Part shown: positions 8,132-16,279 of the stretch, in pieces | How positions within the stretch are numbered: the stretch's first letter is position 1 | Layout: each line of letters opens with the position of its first letter | Assembly (NCBI RefSeq): GCF_003236315.1 | Contig: NZ_POTY01000043.1 | Span: 1-33,713 of the forward strand | Direction of reading: 5' to 3' | From: Micromonospora craterilacus | GTDB taxonomy: Bacteria > Actinomycetota > Actinomycetes > Mycobacteriales > Micromonosporaceae | Length of the DNA stretch: 33,713 bases | Position numbers and translations under genes: made by a program | The notes under the pieces: model-generated | Database searches by the model: none | Seen by the model: only the letters and a program-made list of their open reading frames with translations | What the model was told of the DNA's origin: nothing

Positions 8132-9454
8132 TCAGCGCAGCCAGACCGGGGCCGGTTCGGGCATCTCCAACGGTGGCGGATAGTCGAGGGTGCGCCGGAC
8201 GCCGTCCGGCAGCCGCCACGGCTGGTGCACCGCCTTGCCGGCCACCGCGGCCAGCTCCGGCACCCACCGCCGGACGTACCCACCGTCGGGGTCGTACCGT
8301 TCGGCCTGGCGGATCGGGTTGAACCCCCGGTACGGCTTGGCGTCGTTGCCGGTGCCGGCGACCCACTGCCAGTTGCCGGAGTTGTTGGCCACGTCGCCGT
8401 CGAGCAGCCACCGGAAGTAGACCGCCAGCCCGTCGCGCCAATCCAGCCCGAGCGTCTTCGTCAGATAGCCGGCGGTGACGAGTCGGGCCCGGTTGTGCAG
8501 CCAGCCCTGCGCGCGCAGTTGCCGCATGCCGGCGTCCACGATCGGCACGCCCGTGCGGCCCTCCGCCCAACCGCTCAGCGCGTCGGCGTCGTACCGCCAG
8601 TGATCGGCCGCGCCGCGCCGGTACGCCTTTCGGGAGATGTCCGGGAAGGCGGCGGTGACCTGGTGGTAGAAGTCCCGCCAGCAGACCTGCCGGACGAACG
8701 GCGAGCCCCGGTCGCCGGCCCGGTTCGCCACCGTCAACGGCGACAGGCAGCCGAAGCGCAGGTACGGGCTGAGCCGTGAGGTGCCGCCGCCGGCCAGGTC
8801 GTCGTGCAGGTCGTCGTAGTGCCGCAGGTTGGGCAGCCAGCCGTCCAGCCGGCGCCGTGCCGCTGCCTCCCCACCGACGACGGCGTCCGGGGAGTCACCG
8901 GCCGGCAGCGCCGGCAGGCGCCCGACCGGCACCCGGTCCGGCAGCACCACCCGCGACGGCGCGGCCAGTTCGTCCCGCCACCGCTGCCCGCTCCAGGCCC
9001 GGTGGTACGGGCCGAACACCCGGTAGTGGTCGCCGCCGCCCGGCGTCAGCTCCCCTGGCTCGACCACCGTCAGCCCGGGAAAGAACCGCAGGTGCAGCCG
9101 GTGCCGCTCGCACTCGGCGCGCAACCGCCGGGCTCGGCGCTCGGCGTACCGGGAGACGTCGGCACTGAGTGCAACCCCCTCGGCGCCCACCTCGCCGGCC
9201 AGCCGGATTGTCTCGGCCACCGGGTCGCCGTGCCGGAGCACCAGGTCGCCGCCGAGCCCGCGCAGCTCGGCCCGGAGCGCGGCGAGGCACTGGTGCAGGA
9301 ACCGGGTCCGGTTGGGCGACAGCCCGGCCAGCGCCGGGTCCAGCACGTACAGCGGCACCACCCGGTCGAACGCCGCGCAGCTGGTGGCCAGCGCGGGGTG
9401 GTCGTGCATCCGCAGGTCGCGGGTGAACAGCACGACCGCGGTACGCCCGGTCAT
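8132..9454 (-). CDS. phr: Deoxyribodipyrimidine photolyase (class I CPD type)
   Basis: Light-driven FAD enzyme that repairs UV-induced cyclobutane pyrimidine dimers. The 440 residues comprise an N-terminal antenna-binding alpha/beta domain (FTRDLRMHDHPAL near 10-22) and a helical FAD domain with TSRLSPYLRFGCLS (225-238), CWRDFYHQV (258-266), TGVPIVDAGMRQL (301-313) and the signature around NWQWVAGTGNDAKPYRGFNP (361-380). Residues lining the flavin and the Trp-rich core are intact. Its ATG overlaps the crtB stop as ATGA, so the two are translationally coupled. Placement with carotenoid genes and a light-sensing regulator fits a light-induced photoprotection operon. Confidence 0.95.
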   Translation of the reverse strand: MTGRTAVVLFTRDLRMHDHPALATSCAAFDRVVPLYVLDPALAGLSPNRTRFLHQCLAALRAELRGLGGDLVLRHGDPVAETIRLAGEVGAEGVALSADVSRYAERRARRLRAECERHRLHLRFFPGLTVVEPGELTPGGGDHYRVFGPYHRAWSGQRWRDELAAPSRVVLPDRVPVGRLPALPAGDSPDAVVGGEAAARRRLDGWLPNLRHYDDLHDDLAGGGTSRLSPYLRFGCLSPLTVANRAGDRGSPFVRQVCWRDFYHQVTAAFPDISRKAYRRGAADHWRYDADALSGWAEGRTGVPIVDAGMRQLRAQGWLHNRARLVTAGYLTKTLGLDWRDGLAVYFRWLLDGDVANNSGNWQWVAGTGNDAKPYRGFNPIRQAERYDPDGGYVRRWVPELAAVAGKAVHQPWRLPDGVRRTLDYPPPLEMPEPAPVWLR

Positions 9455-10362
9455 CGCACTGTCGGCCCGGGCACCGTGACCGGTGTGCCGCTTGGGGTGA
9501 ACAGGGCCCGGCCGGCCACCGAGATCCGTCGCCGCTGCGGCACGGTGGCCCGCCGGACGAACACGTCGTAGTCCTGGGCGGCCACCACGTCGAGGATCCC
9601 ACCGTAGAGCGCGTACGCGGTGCGGATGCAGGACTGCGAGGCGGAGTCGAGCAGGACCACCCCCGGTGCGGCGGCGGCGTAGTGCGCCCGGGCCCGGGTG
9701 ACCTCGAACCGGATCAGCTCGCGCACCGGTTCGGTGGCCCGGCCGGCGGCCCGGCAGCCCGCCAGGTCGTCCCGGGTCACCCCGAAGGCGGCCAGGTCCT
9801 CGTCCGGCAGGTACGTCCGGCCCCGGTCCAGGTCCTCGGCCACGTCCCGGATGAAGTTGGTGAGCTGGAACGCGAAGCCGAGTTGGCGGGCCGGCTCCCG
9901 GGCCGCCACCGGGTCGGAACTGCCGAGGATGGGCAGCATCATGGTGCCGATGACCGCGGCCGAGCCCTCCATGTAGTCCAGCAGTTGACCGTAGCTGCGG
10001 TACGACGCCACGGTCAGGTCCATCGCCATGCTCTTGAGGAACGCGGCGAAGTCCTTCCGGTCCAGATCGAAGACGGCGATGGTGTGCAGCACCGCCGGCA
10101 GCAGCGGGTCGTCGACCCGCTCGCCGTGCAGCCCGGCGACGAACCGCCCGCCCCAGTCGTCGAGCCGGGCCGCGCGGGCGGCCGGTGGCAGCGCCTCCGT
10201 CCGGTCGACGATCTCGTCTGCGTACCGGGTGAATCCGTAGAGGGCGTGGACATGCCGCCGTTTCCATGCGGGCAGCAGACGGGTGGCGAGATAGTAGGTG
10301 CGGCCATGACGTCTGTGCAGCTCACGGCACCGGTCGTAGGCAGCGGTGAGGTCCAGGTCCAC
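9451..10362 (-). CDS. crtB: Phytoene synthase
   Basis: Condenses two geranylgeranyl diphosphates head-to-head to phytoene, the first committed C40 carotenoid step. The 303 residues show both aspartate-rich Mg-diphosphate motifs, DEIVD (49-53) and DVAED (173-177), in the settings YADEIVDR and FIRDVAEDLDRGRTYLP. The frame is open to a TTG at 10398, but I chose the GTG at 10362 because GGAGG lies four bases upstream and the family begins MDLxLTAAY. It is divergent from crtE and coupled to the photolyase gene. Squalene or hydroxysqualene synthases are homologous, but context favours phytoene synthase. Confidence 0.92.
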   Translation of the reverse strand: MDLDLTAAYDRCRELHRRHGRTYYLATRLLPAWKRRHVHALYGFTRYADEIVDRTEALPPAARAARLDDWGGRFVAGLHGERVDDPLLPAVLHTIAVFDLDRKDFAAFLKSMAMDLTVASYRSYGQLLDYMEGSAAVIGTMMLPILGSSDPVAAREPARQLGFAFQLTNFIRDVAEDLDRGRTYLPDEDLAAFGVTRDDLAGCRAAGRATEPVRELIRFEVTRARAHYAAAAPGVVLLDSASQSCIRTAYALYGGILDVVAAQDYDVFVRRATVPQRRRISVAGRALFTPSGTPVTVPGPTVR

Positions 10363-10426
10363 CAACCCTCCTCGATATCGACGCACCAATCGACGCAACT
10401 TGAAACCTTAGGGTACGCTCGGCCGC
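10363..10426. promoter_or_regulatory. Divergent crtB/crtE control region with direct repeats
   Basis: Sixty-four bases separate the crtB and crtE starts. They hold a perfect palindrome TCGATATCGA (10372-10381) and a direct repeat TCGACGCA at 10378-10385 and 10390-10397, a 12-base period. A possible -10 box for crtE is TAGGGT (10409-10414). Characterised CarH proteins bind direct repeats about 11 bp apart, so this is a reasonable operator for the MerR-B12 regulator encoded at 13697-14638. Assignment of function is inferred. Confidence 0.5.
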
Positions 10427-11581
10427 ATGGCCAACGACCAGCTAGCAGGTAACCTCCTTCGCGTGGTGCCTGAGCAGCCGGTCGGCGCAGACGAGCCGAT
10501 CCGGGCCGTTCTGGCCGAGTACACCCGCGATCTCGTCACGGCCGTCGACCAGACCCTGGCCGAGTTCCTGGCCGCCGAGGTCGACACACTGACCGAAATC
10601 GACGCGGCGATGGGCTCCTTCGCCGCCACCGCGCGCGACTGCGTCCTTGCCGGCGGCAAGCGGGTCCGCCCGACGTTCGCCTACTGGGGATGGCGCGGCG
10701 CGGTCGGCGGGGACGAGCCGGTCGGCCCGGTGCTGCCCGCACTGGCCACGTTGGAGCTGCTGCACACGTTCGCGCTCGTCCACGACGACGTGATGGACTC
10801 CTCCGCCACCCGCCGGGGCCGGCCGACCGCGCACGTGGCGATGGCCGCCCAGCACGCCGCCGCCGGGCGCAGCGGCGACTCCGGCCGCTTCGGCGAGGCG
10901 GTCGCGGTGCTGATCGGCGACCTCTGCATGGTCTGGGCCGACCAGTTGCTGGCCCGCACCGCGCTGCCCCCGACCCGGCTGCTGGAGGTGCGGCGCGGCT
11001 ACGACCAGATGCGGGTGGAGACGGTGGCCGGGCAGTACCTCGACATCCTCGGCGAGGCCGACCCGGCGAACTGGTCGGTCGACCGGGCGCTGCGGGTGGC
11101 CCGCTACAAGACCGCCAGCTACACCGTCCAGCGGCCACTGCTGTTCGGTGCCAGCCTGGCCGGCGTCGACCACGACGCCCCGCTGATCGCCGCGTACACC
11201 CGCTACGGCCTCTCCGTCGGCGAGGCGTTCCAGCTCCGCGACGACCTGCTCGGCGTCTACGGCGACCCGACCACCACCGGCAAGCCGGCCGGCGACGACC
11301 TACGCACCGGCAAGCCGACCGCGCTGCTCATGCTGGCCCGGGAGCTGGCCACCCCGGCCCAGCGCCGGGCCCTCGACGGCACCGACATCCGCGCCGACGC
11401 CCCGGAGATCGCCCGGCTGGCCGAGGTGGTGGTCGACACCGGTGCGGTCGACCGGATCGAGCGGATGATCGACGAGCGGGTCGACGACGCCCTGACCACG
11501 CTGGCCGCCGTAGCCGTCGACGAGACCGCGCGCACCGCGCTGGTCGGTCTCGCCACCGCGGCCACCCACCGGCGGGCCTGA
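10427..11581 (+). CDS. crtE: Geranylgeranyl diphosphate synthase-type polyprenyl synthase
   Basis: Prenyltransferase of 384 residues that chain-extends with isopentenyl diphosphate to make the C20 precursor for crtB. The first Asp-rich motif is DDVMD (120-124) in LVHDDVMDSS. The second appears as RDDLLGVYGD (271-280), lacking the last Asp of the canonical DDxxD, a variant I recall as normal in actinobacterial GGPP synthases. The basic GGKRVRP (76-82) is the substrate-binding site. The ATG at 10427 has no strong ribosome-binding site. It heads a rightward unit crtE-crtI-idi-regulator. Chain length cannot be proven from sequence. Confidence 0.92.
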   Translation: MANDQLAGNLLRVVPEQPVGADEPIRAVLAEYTRDLVTAVDQTLAEFLAAEVDTLTEIDAAMGSFAATARDCVLAGGKRVRPTFAYWGWRGAVGGDEPVGPVLPALATLELLHTFALVHDDVMDSSATRRGRPTAHVAMAAQHAAAGRSGDSGRFGEAVAVLIGDLCMVWADQLLARTALPPTRLLEVRRGYDQMRVETVAGQYLDILGEADPANWSVDRALRVARYKTASYTVQRPLLFGASLAGVDHDAPLIAAYTRYGLSVGEAFQLRDDLLGVYGDPTTTGKPAGDDLRTGKPTALLMLARELATPAQRRALDGTDIRADAPEIARLAEVVVDTGAVDRIERMIDERVDDALTTLAAVAVDETARTALVGLATAATHRRA

Positions 11582-11632
11582 TGGGCGCATCGCGTGACAG
11601 CCGGGAAACTCCGGGGCGAGAGGTGGTCGCCG

Positions 11633-13117
11633 GTGCGGACCGTTGACGGGCGTACCGATCGGGTGGTGATCGTCGGGGCCGGCCTCGGCGGCCTGGCCTG
11701 CGCGCTGCATCTGGCCGGCAGCGGCCGGCAGGTGACCGTGCTGGAACGCGAGCCGGTGCCGGGTGGGCGGGCCGGCCGGCTCAGCGTCGACGGCTACGAG
11801 TTCGACACCGGCCCGACCGTGCTCACCATGCCCGACCTCATCGCCGAGGCGCTCGCCGCGGTCGGTGAGGAGCTGTCCGACTGGCTCGACCTGGTCCCGC
11901 TCGACCCGGCCTACCGCGCCTACTACCCGGACGGGTCCACGCTCGACGTGATCACCGACACCGCCCGGATGGCGGCGGAGATATCTCGGGTCTGCGGGCC
12001 CCGGGAAGCCGACGGCTACCTGCGGTTCGTCGACTTCGCCCGCAACCTGTGGCGGCTGGAGCGGGCCGACTTCATCGAGCGCAACCTCGACGCGCCCACC
12101 GACCTGCTCACCGCCAACCTGCTCCGGCTGGTGGCCACCGGGGCCTTCCGCCGGCTCCAGACCAAGATCGACCAGTTCTTCCGGGACCCGCGCACCCGGC
12201 GGATCTTCTCCTTCCAGGCGATGTACGCCGGCCTCGCGCCGCACGACGCGCTGGCCATCTACGCGGTCATCGCGTACCTCGACTCGGTGCAGGGGGTCTA
12301 CTTCCCGCGCGGCGGCATCCACGCGGTCTCCCGGGGCCTGGCCGGTGCCGCCGAGAAGCACGGCGTACGGATCCGGTATGGCACCACGGTGACCCGGGTG
12401 GAGACCGCGAACGGTCGGGCCACCGGAGTGCTCACCGCCGACGGCGAGTTCGTCCCGGCCGACGCGGTGGTGCTCAACCCCGACCTGCCGGTGGCCTACC
12501 GCGACCTGCTCCCGCCGGCCCGTCAGCGCCGGCTGACCTACTCGCCGTCGTGCGTCGTCCTGCACGTCGGCTCGACCCAGGGGTATGGCCGGATCGCGCA
12601 CCACAACATCCACTTCGGGCGGTCGTGGCAGGGCACCTTCGACGAGGTCATCCGGCGTGGCGAGCTGATGAGCGACCCGTCCCTGCTGGTCACCAACCCG
12701 AGCCGGACCGACCCGGCGGTGGCACCCGCCGGCCGGCACACCTACTACGTGCTCGCTCCGGTGCCCAACCTCGACCGGGCGCCGTTCGACTGGCGCGGCG
12801 ACCTGACCGCCCGCTACACCGACCGCCTGGTGTCCACCCTCGAGGGCCGGGGCTACGTCGGCTTCGGCGCGGGCGTCGAGGTGCTCCGGGCGGTCACCCC
12901 CGCCGAGTGGGCGGAGCAGGGCATGGCGGCCGGCACGCCCTTCGCCTCCGCGCACACCCTGTTCCAGACGGGCCCGTTCCGGCCGTCGAACCTGCACCGG
13001 TCACTGGCCAACGTGGTCTTCGTCGGCTCGGGCACCCAGCCCGGCGTCGGGGTCCCGATGGTGCTCATCTCCGGCAAGCTCGCCGCCGGCCGCATCACGA
13101 ACGGAGGGCGGCGCTGA
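11633..13117 (+). CDS. crtI: Phytoene desaturase (CrtI type)
   Basis: FAD-dependent desaturase that converts phytoene stepwise to a coloured polyene, typically lycopene. The 494 residues begin with a dinucleotide-binding fold (VVIVGAGLGG, about 11-20, then LEREPVPGGRAG) and end with the bacterial phytoene-dehydrogenase signature around VGSGTQPGVGVPMVLISGKL. I chose GTG at 11633 because GAGAGG lies nine bases upstream; an upstream GTG at 11594 would add 13 residues without a good ribosome-binding site. The stop overlaps the idi start by one base. No cyclase, ketolase or hydroxylase is in the window, so the final carotenoid is decided elsewhere. Confidence 0.93.
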   Translation: MRTVDGRTDRVVIVGAGLGGLACALHLAGSGRQVTVLEREPVPGGRAGRLSVDGYEFDTGPTVLTMPDLIAEALAAVGEELSDWLDLVPLDPAYRAYYPDGSTLDVITDTARMAAEISRVCGPREADGYLRFVDFARNLWRLERADFIERNLDAPTDLLTANLLRLVATGAFRRLQTKIDQFFRDPRTRRIFSFQAMYAGLAPHDALAIYAVIAYLDSVQGVYFPRGGIHAVSRGLAGAAEKHGVRIRYGTTVTRVETANGRATGVLTADGEFVPADAVVLNPDLPVAYRDLLPPARQRRLTYSPSCVVLHVGSTQGYGRIAHHNIHFGRSWQGTFDEVIRRGELMSDPSLLVTNPSRTDPAVAPAGRHTYYVLAPVPNLDRAPFDWRGDLTARYTDRLVSTLEGRGYVGFGAGVEVLRAVTPAEWAEQGMAAGTPFASAHTLFQTGPFRPSNLHRSLANVVFVGSGTQPGVGVPMVLISGKLAAGRITNGGRR

Positions 13118-13707
13118 TGTCCCTGTCGCGGGAGGGTCACCTGGTCGAACTGGTCGACGACGCGGGTCGCCCGGTCGGCGAGACCACGGTGGCCGCCGCC
13201 CACCAGCCGCCCGGTCAGTTGCACCGGGCGTTCTCCGTGCTGCTCGTCGCGCCGGATGGTCGGGTCTTGCTCCAGCGCCGCGCCGCGGTGAAGACCCGCT
13301 TCCCGCTGCGCTGGGCGAACGCCTGCTGCGGCCACCCACTGCCCGGTGAGCCCCTGGCCGAGGCCGCCAACCGCCGGCTTCAGGAGGAACTGGGCGCCGA
13401 CCCCGTGCCGCTGACCGAGGTCGGGGTCTATGTCTACCGCGCCGAGGACCCGGCCACCGGGCGGGTCGAGGTCGAGTACGACCATGTCCTGTGCGGCGAG
13501 TTCCAGCCGGGCGCGCAGCTTCGCCCCGAGCCGGCGGAGGTCGCCGAGCTGCGCTGGGTGGACCTGGCGACGCTGATCGCCGAGCTCGACGTCGATCCCG
13601 ACGCGTACGCGCCGTGGCTGGGCGGGGTGGTGGACCGGCTGCTGCACCCGTCGGACCCGGCCGGGCTGCCCGTTGGTGACGCCTCGGAGCGGTCGGGTGG
13701 CCGATGA
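13117..13707 (+). CDS. idi: Isopentenyl-diphosphate delta-isomerase, type 1
   Basis: Nudix-fold, metal-dependent enzyme that interconverts isopentenyl and dimethylallyl diphosphate, balancing precursors for crtE. In the 196 residues the catalytic Cys is in NACCGHP (Cys71), the catalytic Glu in VEVEYDHV (about Glu120), and the Nudix-like helix in ANRRLQEELG (84-93). The ATG overlaps the crtI stop (TGATG) and has GGAGGG upstream, so translation is coupled. The C-terminal tail beyond about residue 178 is Gly/Ser-rich and overlaps the start of the regulator gene by 11 bases. Confidence 0.95.
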   Translation: MSLSREGHLVELVDDAGRPVGETTVAAAHQPPGQLHRAFSVLLVAPDGRVLLQRRAAVKTRFPLRWANACCGHPLPGEPLAEAANRRLQEELGADPVPLTEVGVYVYRAEDPATGRVEVEYDHVLCGEFQPGAQLRPEPAEVAELRWVDLATLIAELDVDPDAYAPWLGGVVDRLLHPSDPAGLPVGDASERSGGR

Positions 13708-14638
13708 GGCGCTGAGCGCGGGGGCCGTCGCCCGGCGACTGGGCGTCGCGGTGACCACGCTGCGCACCTGGCATCAGCGGTACGGGCTCGGGCCCAGCCA
13801 GCACGTCCCGGGGCACCACCGGCGCTACACCGTGGGCGACCTGGCCCGGCTGGAGGTCATGCGGCGACTCACCGCCGAGGGGGTCAGCCCGGCCGAGGCG
13901 GCCCGCTGGGCTCGGCAGGCACCCGACACGGTCCCCGACGGCAGCACCCGGGCCCGGTCGAGGAACGCCCGCGACGGCGGTGGCACGACCATCCCGGTCG
14001 GCCGCGCCGGACCGGCGGCCCGGGGGCTGGCCCGGGCCGCGATGCGGCTGGACGCGGCGGCGATCAGCGAGACGATCTCCCGCACCATCGCCACCGACGG
14101 GGTCGTCGGCACCTGGGACCGGCTGCTGCGTCCGGTGCTCGTCGGCATCGGCGAGCGGCACGCCGCGACCGCCGCGCTGATCGAGGTCGAGCACCTGGTG
14201 TCCCGGTGCGTCTCCACGGCGTTCGCCGCGGTCACCGCAGCCCGGCCCGCCCCCGGTCCGCCCCGCATCCTGCTCTCCTGTGCCGACGAGGAGCAGCACA
14301 GCCTGCCGCTGGAGGCGCTGGCCGCGGCCCTCGCCGAGGTCGGCGTCGGCCACCGGATCCTCGGTGCCCGGGTGCCGCTGACCGCCCTGCTGGACGCGGT
14401 CGGCCGGACCGGGCCGGCCGCCGTGGTGGTCTGGTCGCACACTCGGGTCACCGCCGACCCGGCCCAGCTCACCGCCCTGCTCACCGCGCCCCGCCGACCG
14501 CTGCTGGTGCTCGCCGCCGGGCCGGGCTGGCAGGCCGACGCGCTGCCCGCCGGAGTGGTGCGCCCGCTCGACCTGGCCGAGGCGGTCTCGCTCGCCGTGA
14601 CCATCCGCGACTCGCTGGACCGTCCGGCCGCGTCCTGA
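13697..14638 (+). CDS. MerR-family regulator with B12-binding domain (CarH/LitR-like)
   Basis: Likely light-responsive repressor of the carotenoid and photolyase genes. It has 313 residues: a MerR winged helix (LSAGAVARRLGVAVTTLRTW, 6-25, with PGHHRRYTVGDLARL), a linker, then a helical bundle and a cobalamin-binding Rossmann domain as in CarH. The predicted lower axial ligand is kept (His201 in EEQHSLP). At the upper face the CarH W-x9-EH motif reads H-x9-EH (His155, Glu165, His166), and the CarH His132 position is Ala156. The start is GTG at 13697, seven bases after GGAG. Known CarH and LitR proteins release DNA when light destroys bound adenosylcobalamin; the changed pocket makes that response uncertain here. 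Confidence 0.85.
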   Translation: MADEALSAGAVARRLGVAVTTLRTWHQRYGLGPSQHVPGHHRRYTVGDLARLEVMRRLTAEGVSPAEAARWARQAPDTVPDGSTRARSRNARDGGGTTIPVGRAGPAARGLARAAMRLDAAAISETISRTIATDGVVGTWDRLLRPVLVGIGERHAATAALIEVEHLVSRCVSTAFAAVTAARPAPGPPRILLSCADEEQHSLPLEALAAALAEVGVGHRILGARVPLTALLDAVGRTGPAAVVVWSHTRVTADPAQLTALLTAPRRPLLVLAAGPGWQADALPAGVVRPLDLAEAVSLAVTIRDSLDRPAAS

Positions 14639-14643
14639 GCGCT

Positions 14644-14680
14644 CGGCCGGGGTCGGGTCGCGAGGCGAGTTCCCCGGCCG
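14644..14680 (+). terminator. Terminator of the crtE-crtI-idi-regulator unit
   Basis: A nine-base-pair perfect stem (14644-14652 with 14672-14680) lies 5 bases after the regulator stop, with a 19-base loop. No T-run follows. The remaining bases to 14831 hold the leader of the next gene, with no clear promoter match. Confidence 0.45.
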
Positions 14681-14831
14681 CGAGGGCGAGGTCCCGGTCA
14701 CACGACGGGGTCCGGAGCGGTCGGTTCGGCACGGAGGGCGGTCGCCGCCTGACCCGCCGTGGACCCACCTAAAAGGGATGAACTAGCGTCAGGTTTGTCC
14801 GCGTAACCCGAACCCCTCTCGGGAGCGAACG

Positions 14832-15635
14832 ATGCGTACTCGTGCTCTGCTCGCCTGCGCCACGGGACTGGTCCTGCTGGTCGCCGGCTGCGGCGGTGGC
14901 GGCGGAGGCGGCAGCTCGCCGCAGCCCAGCGCCGTGCCCAGCCCGGCCAGTCCACCGCCCTCGGCCGCCCTGCCGCCGGAGGCGGCCCCGTCGCCGACAC
15001 CCACCCGGCCGCCGAAAACCCCGCTGCGGGCGTTGCCGGCCAAACTGCCGGCCGGCCTGGTCCGCACCACCGGAGTCGAGCAGGTGGCGCTCACCTTCGA
15101 CGACGGGCCGGACCCGGCCTGGACGCCGAAGGTGCTGGACCGGTTGAAGGCGGCCAAGGTCAAGGCGACCTTCTGCGTGGTGGGCACCCAGGTCCGCAAG
15201 CACCCCGAACTGGTCCGGCGGATCGTCCGGGAGGGCCACCAGCTCTGCAACCACAGCTGGAACCACGATCTCGACCTGGCCCGGCGGCCGGTCGCCGAGA
15301 TCCGCGCCGATCTGGTCCGCACGAACAAGGAGATCCGGCGGGCGGTACCGGACGCGGAGGTGCCGTTCTACCGGCAGCCGGGTGGCCGGTGGACCGCCGA
15401 GGTGGTACGGGTCGCGAAACAGCTCGACATGCGGTCGCTGCACTGGACGGTCGACCCACAGGACTGGGCCAAGCCGACGGCCGCCACGATCCGGAAGCGG
15501 GTGAAGCGCTCCGCCCGACCCGGTGCGGTGGTGCTGCTGCACGACGGAGGCGGCGACCGGTCCGCCACGCTCGCCGCCTGCCCGAAGTTGATCGCCGCCC
15601 TGAAGCGCGACCACGGCGTCACCAAGCTCCACTAG
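14832..15635 (+). CDS. Polysaccharide deacetylase lipoprotein (NodB domain)
   Basis: Exported carbohydrate esterase family 4 enzyme, predicted to remove N-acetyl groups from peptidoglycan or chitin-like polymers at the cell surface. Of its 267 residues, 1-20 are a lipoprotein signal (LLVAGC, Cys20). A Gly run and a Pro/Ser/Ala-rich spacer run to about 60, and the NodB domain follows. All catalytic motifs are seen: TFDDGPD (Asp90, Asp91), HSWNH (His141, His145), RQPGG (181-185), the DPQDW (208-212) and LLHDGG (His237). The metal triad Asp91-His141-His145 is complete. GGGAG precedes the ATG by six bases. It appears monocistronic. Confidence 0.93.
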   Translation: MRTRALLACATGLVLLVAGCGGGGGGGSSPQPSAVPSPASPPPSAALPPEAAPSPTPTRPPKTPLRALPAKLPAGLVRTTGVEQVALTFDDGPDPAWTPKVLDRLKAAKVKATFCVVGTQVRKHPELVRRIVREGHQLCNHSWNHDLDLARRPVAEIRADLVRTNKEIRRAVPDAEVPFYRQPGGRWTAEVVRVAKQLDMRSLHWTVDPQDWAKPTAATIRKRVKRSARPGAVVLLHDGGGDRSATLAACPKLIAALKRDHGVTKLH

Positions 15636-15687
15636 AACCGTTCTGACCTGCGGCTTTACGGGGCCTTGTGGCTGGGGCCATACCGGT

Positions 15688-15717
15688 TTGGTCGTCCGGT
15701 GCCACATCACGTATGCT
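15688..15717 (+). promoter_or_regulatory. Promoter for the tRNA genes
   Basis: TTGGTC (15688-15693) and TATGCT (15712-15717) are 18 bases apart, about 72 bases upstream of tRNA-Glu. This is the best sigma-70 match before the tRNA run. Confidence 0.5.
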
Positions 15718-15789
15718 TTCCAAGCCTCCGGCGGGGCCGGATGGGAGCAAGTCCGCTCAACGTTGCGAGTGTGCAATGATGGCGGGGCC

Positions 15790-15862
15790 GCCCTCATCGT
15801 CTAGCGGCCCAGGACGCCGCCCTTTCAAGGCGGTAGCACGGGTTCGAATCCCGTTGGGGGCA
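15790..15862 (+). tRNA. tRNA-Glu (anticodon TTC)
   Basis: A 73-base cloverleaf. The acceptor GCCCTCA pairs with TGGGGGC through one G-T pair. The anticodon stem CCGCC/GGCGG encloses loop CTTTCAA with anticodon TTC, and the T arm contains GGTTCGAATCC. CCA is not encoded. Confidence 0.97.
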
Positions 15863-15895
15863 CGGTCCGGCTTCGGCCGGATGCAACAACAGCTA

Positions 15896-15969
15896 GGTCC
15901 TGTGGAGCAGTTGGAGTGCTCGCCGCCCTGTCAAGGCGGAGGTCGCGGGTTCAAGTCCCGTCAGGACCG
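15896..15969 (+). tRNA. tRNA-Asp (anticodon GTC)
   Basis: A 74-base cloverleaf. The acceptor GGTCCTG pairs with CAGGACC; the anticodon loop CTGTCAA gives GTC; the T arm contains GGTTCAAGTCC. CCA is not encoded. It lies 33 bases after tRNA-Glu and probably shares its transcript. Confidence 0.97.
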
Positions 15970-15978
15970 CAAGCGCTG

Positions 15979-16001
15979 ACGCCGCGCACCACGCGCGGCG
16001 T
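15979..16001 (+). terminator. Hairpin after tRNA-Asp
   Basis: A nine-bp perfect stem (15979-15987 with 15993-16001) with a five-base loop begins ten bases after tRNA-Asp. It may end the Glu-Asp transcript or only mark processing, since tRNA-Phe follows 72 bases later. Confidence 0.5.
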
Positions 16002-16072
16002 TCCGCGTATCGGGGCATGTGACCCATCCGGCAGTGATCCCGTCGGCCGGGTAGCATGAGTCCGAGCACCAA

Positions 16073-16146
16073 GGCCAGGTAGCTCAGTTGGTACGAGCGT
16101 CCGACTGAAAATCGGAAGGTCGGCGGTTCGACCCCGCCCCTGGCCA
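16073..16146 (+). tRNA. tRNA-Phe (anticodon GAA)
   Basis: A 74-base cloverleaf. The acceptor GGCCAGG pairs with CCTGGCC; the anticodon stem CCGAC/ATCGG region encloses loop CTGAAAA with anticodon GAA; the T arm contains GGTTCGACCCC. CCA is not encoded. Confidence 0.97.
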
Positions 16147-16169
16147 CATAGCCTTTCGCCGGGCTTAGC

Positions 16170-16207
16170 AACGCCGACCAGCGATTCGCCGGTCGGCGTT
16201 TTGCTTT
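16170..16207 (+). terminator. Rho-independent terminator after tRNA-Phe
   Basis: A ten-bp perfect stem (16170-16179 with 16191-16200) and 11-base loop is followed directly by TTGCTTT. It is the most classical intrinsic terminator in the window. Confidence 0.8.
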
Positions 16208-16279
16208 CGGCATGACCGGGCCGAGTCGGCCCCTTGAGCGCGACGGCGGCTGGCCCCGGTAGGCCCTAGAGTCTCCAGC

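Noticed and set aside
6579..8183. A 534-codon plus-strand frame opposite the flavoprotein reductase
   Set aside because: No motif is visible, whereas the minus strand shows all FAD, NAD and redox-Cys motifs.
9455..10267. N-terminal extension of the photolyase frame to 10267
   Set aside because: The extension is an out-of-frame reading of crtB. The photolyase fold starts at MTGRTAVVLF and its ATG overlaps the crtB stop.
12049..13116. N-terminal extension of the idi frame
   Set aside because: It is Arg/Pro/Ala shadow of crtI. The idi start has a ribosome-binding site and matches the family length.
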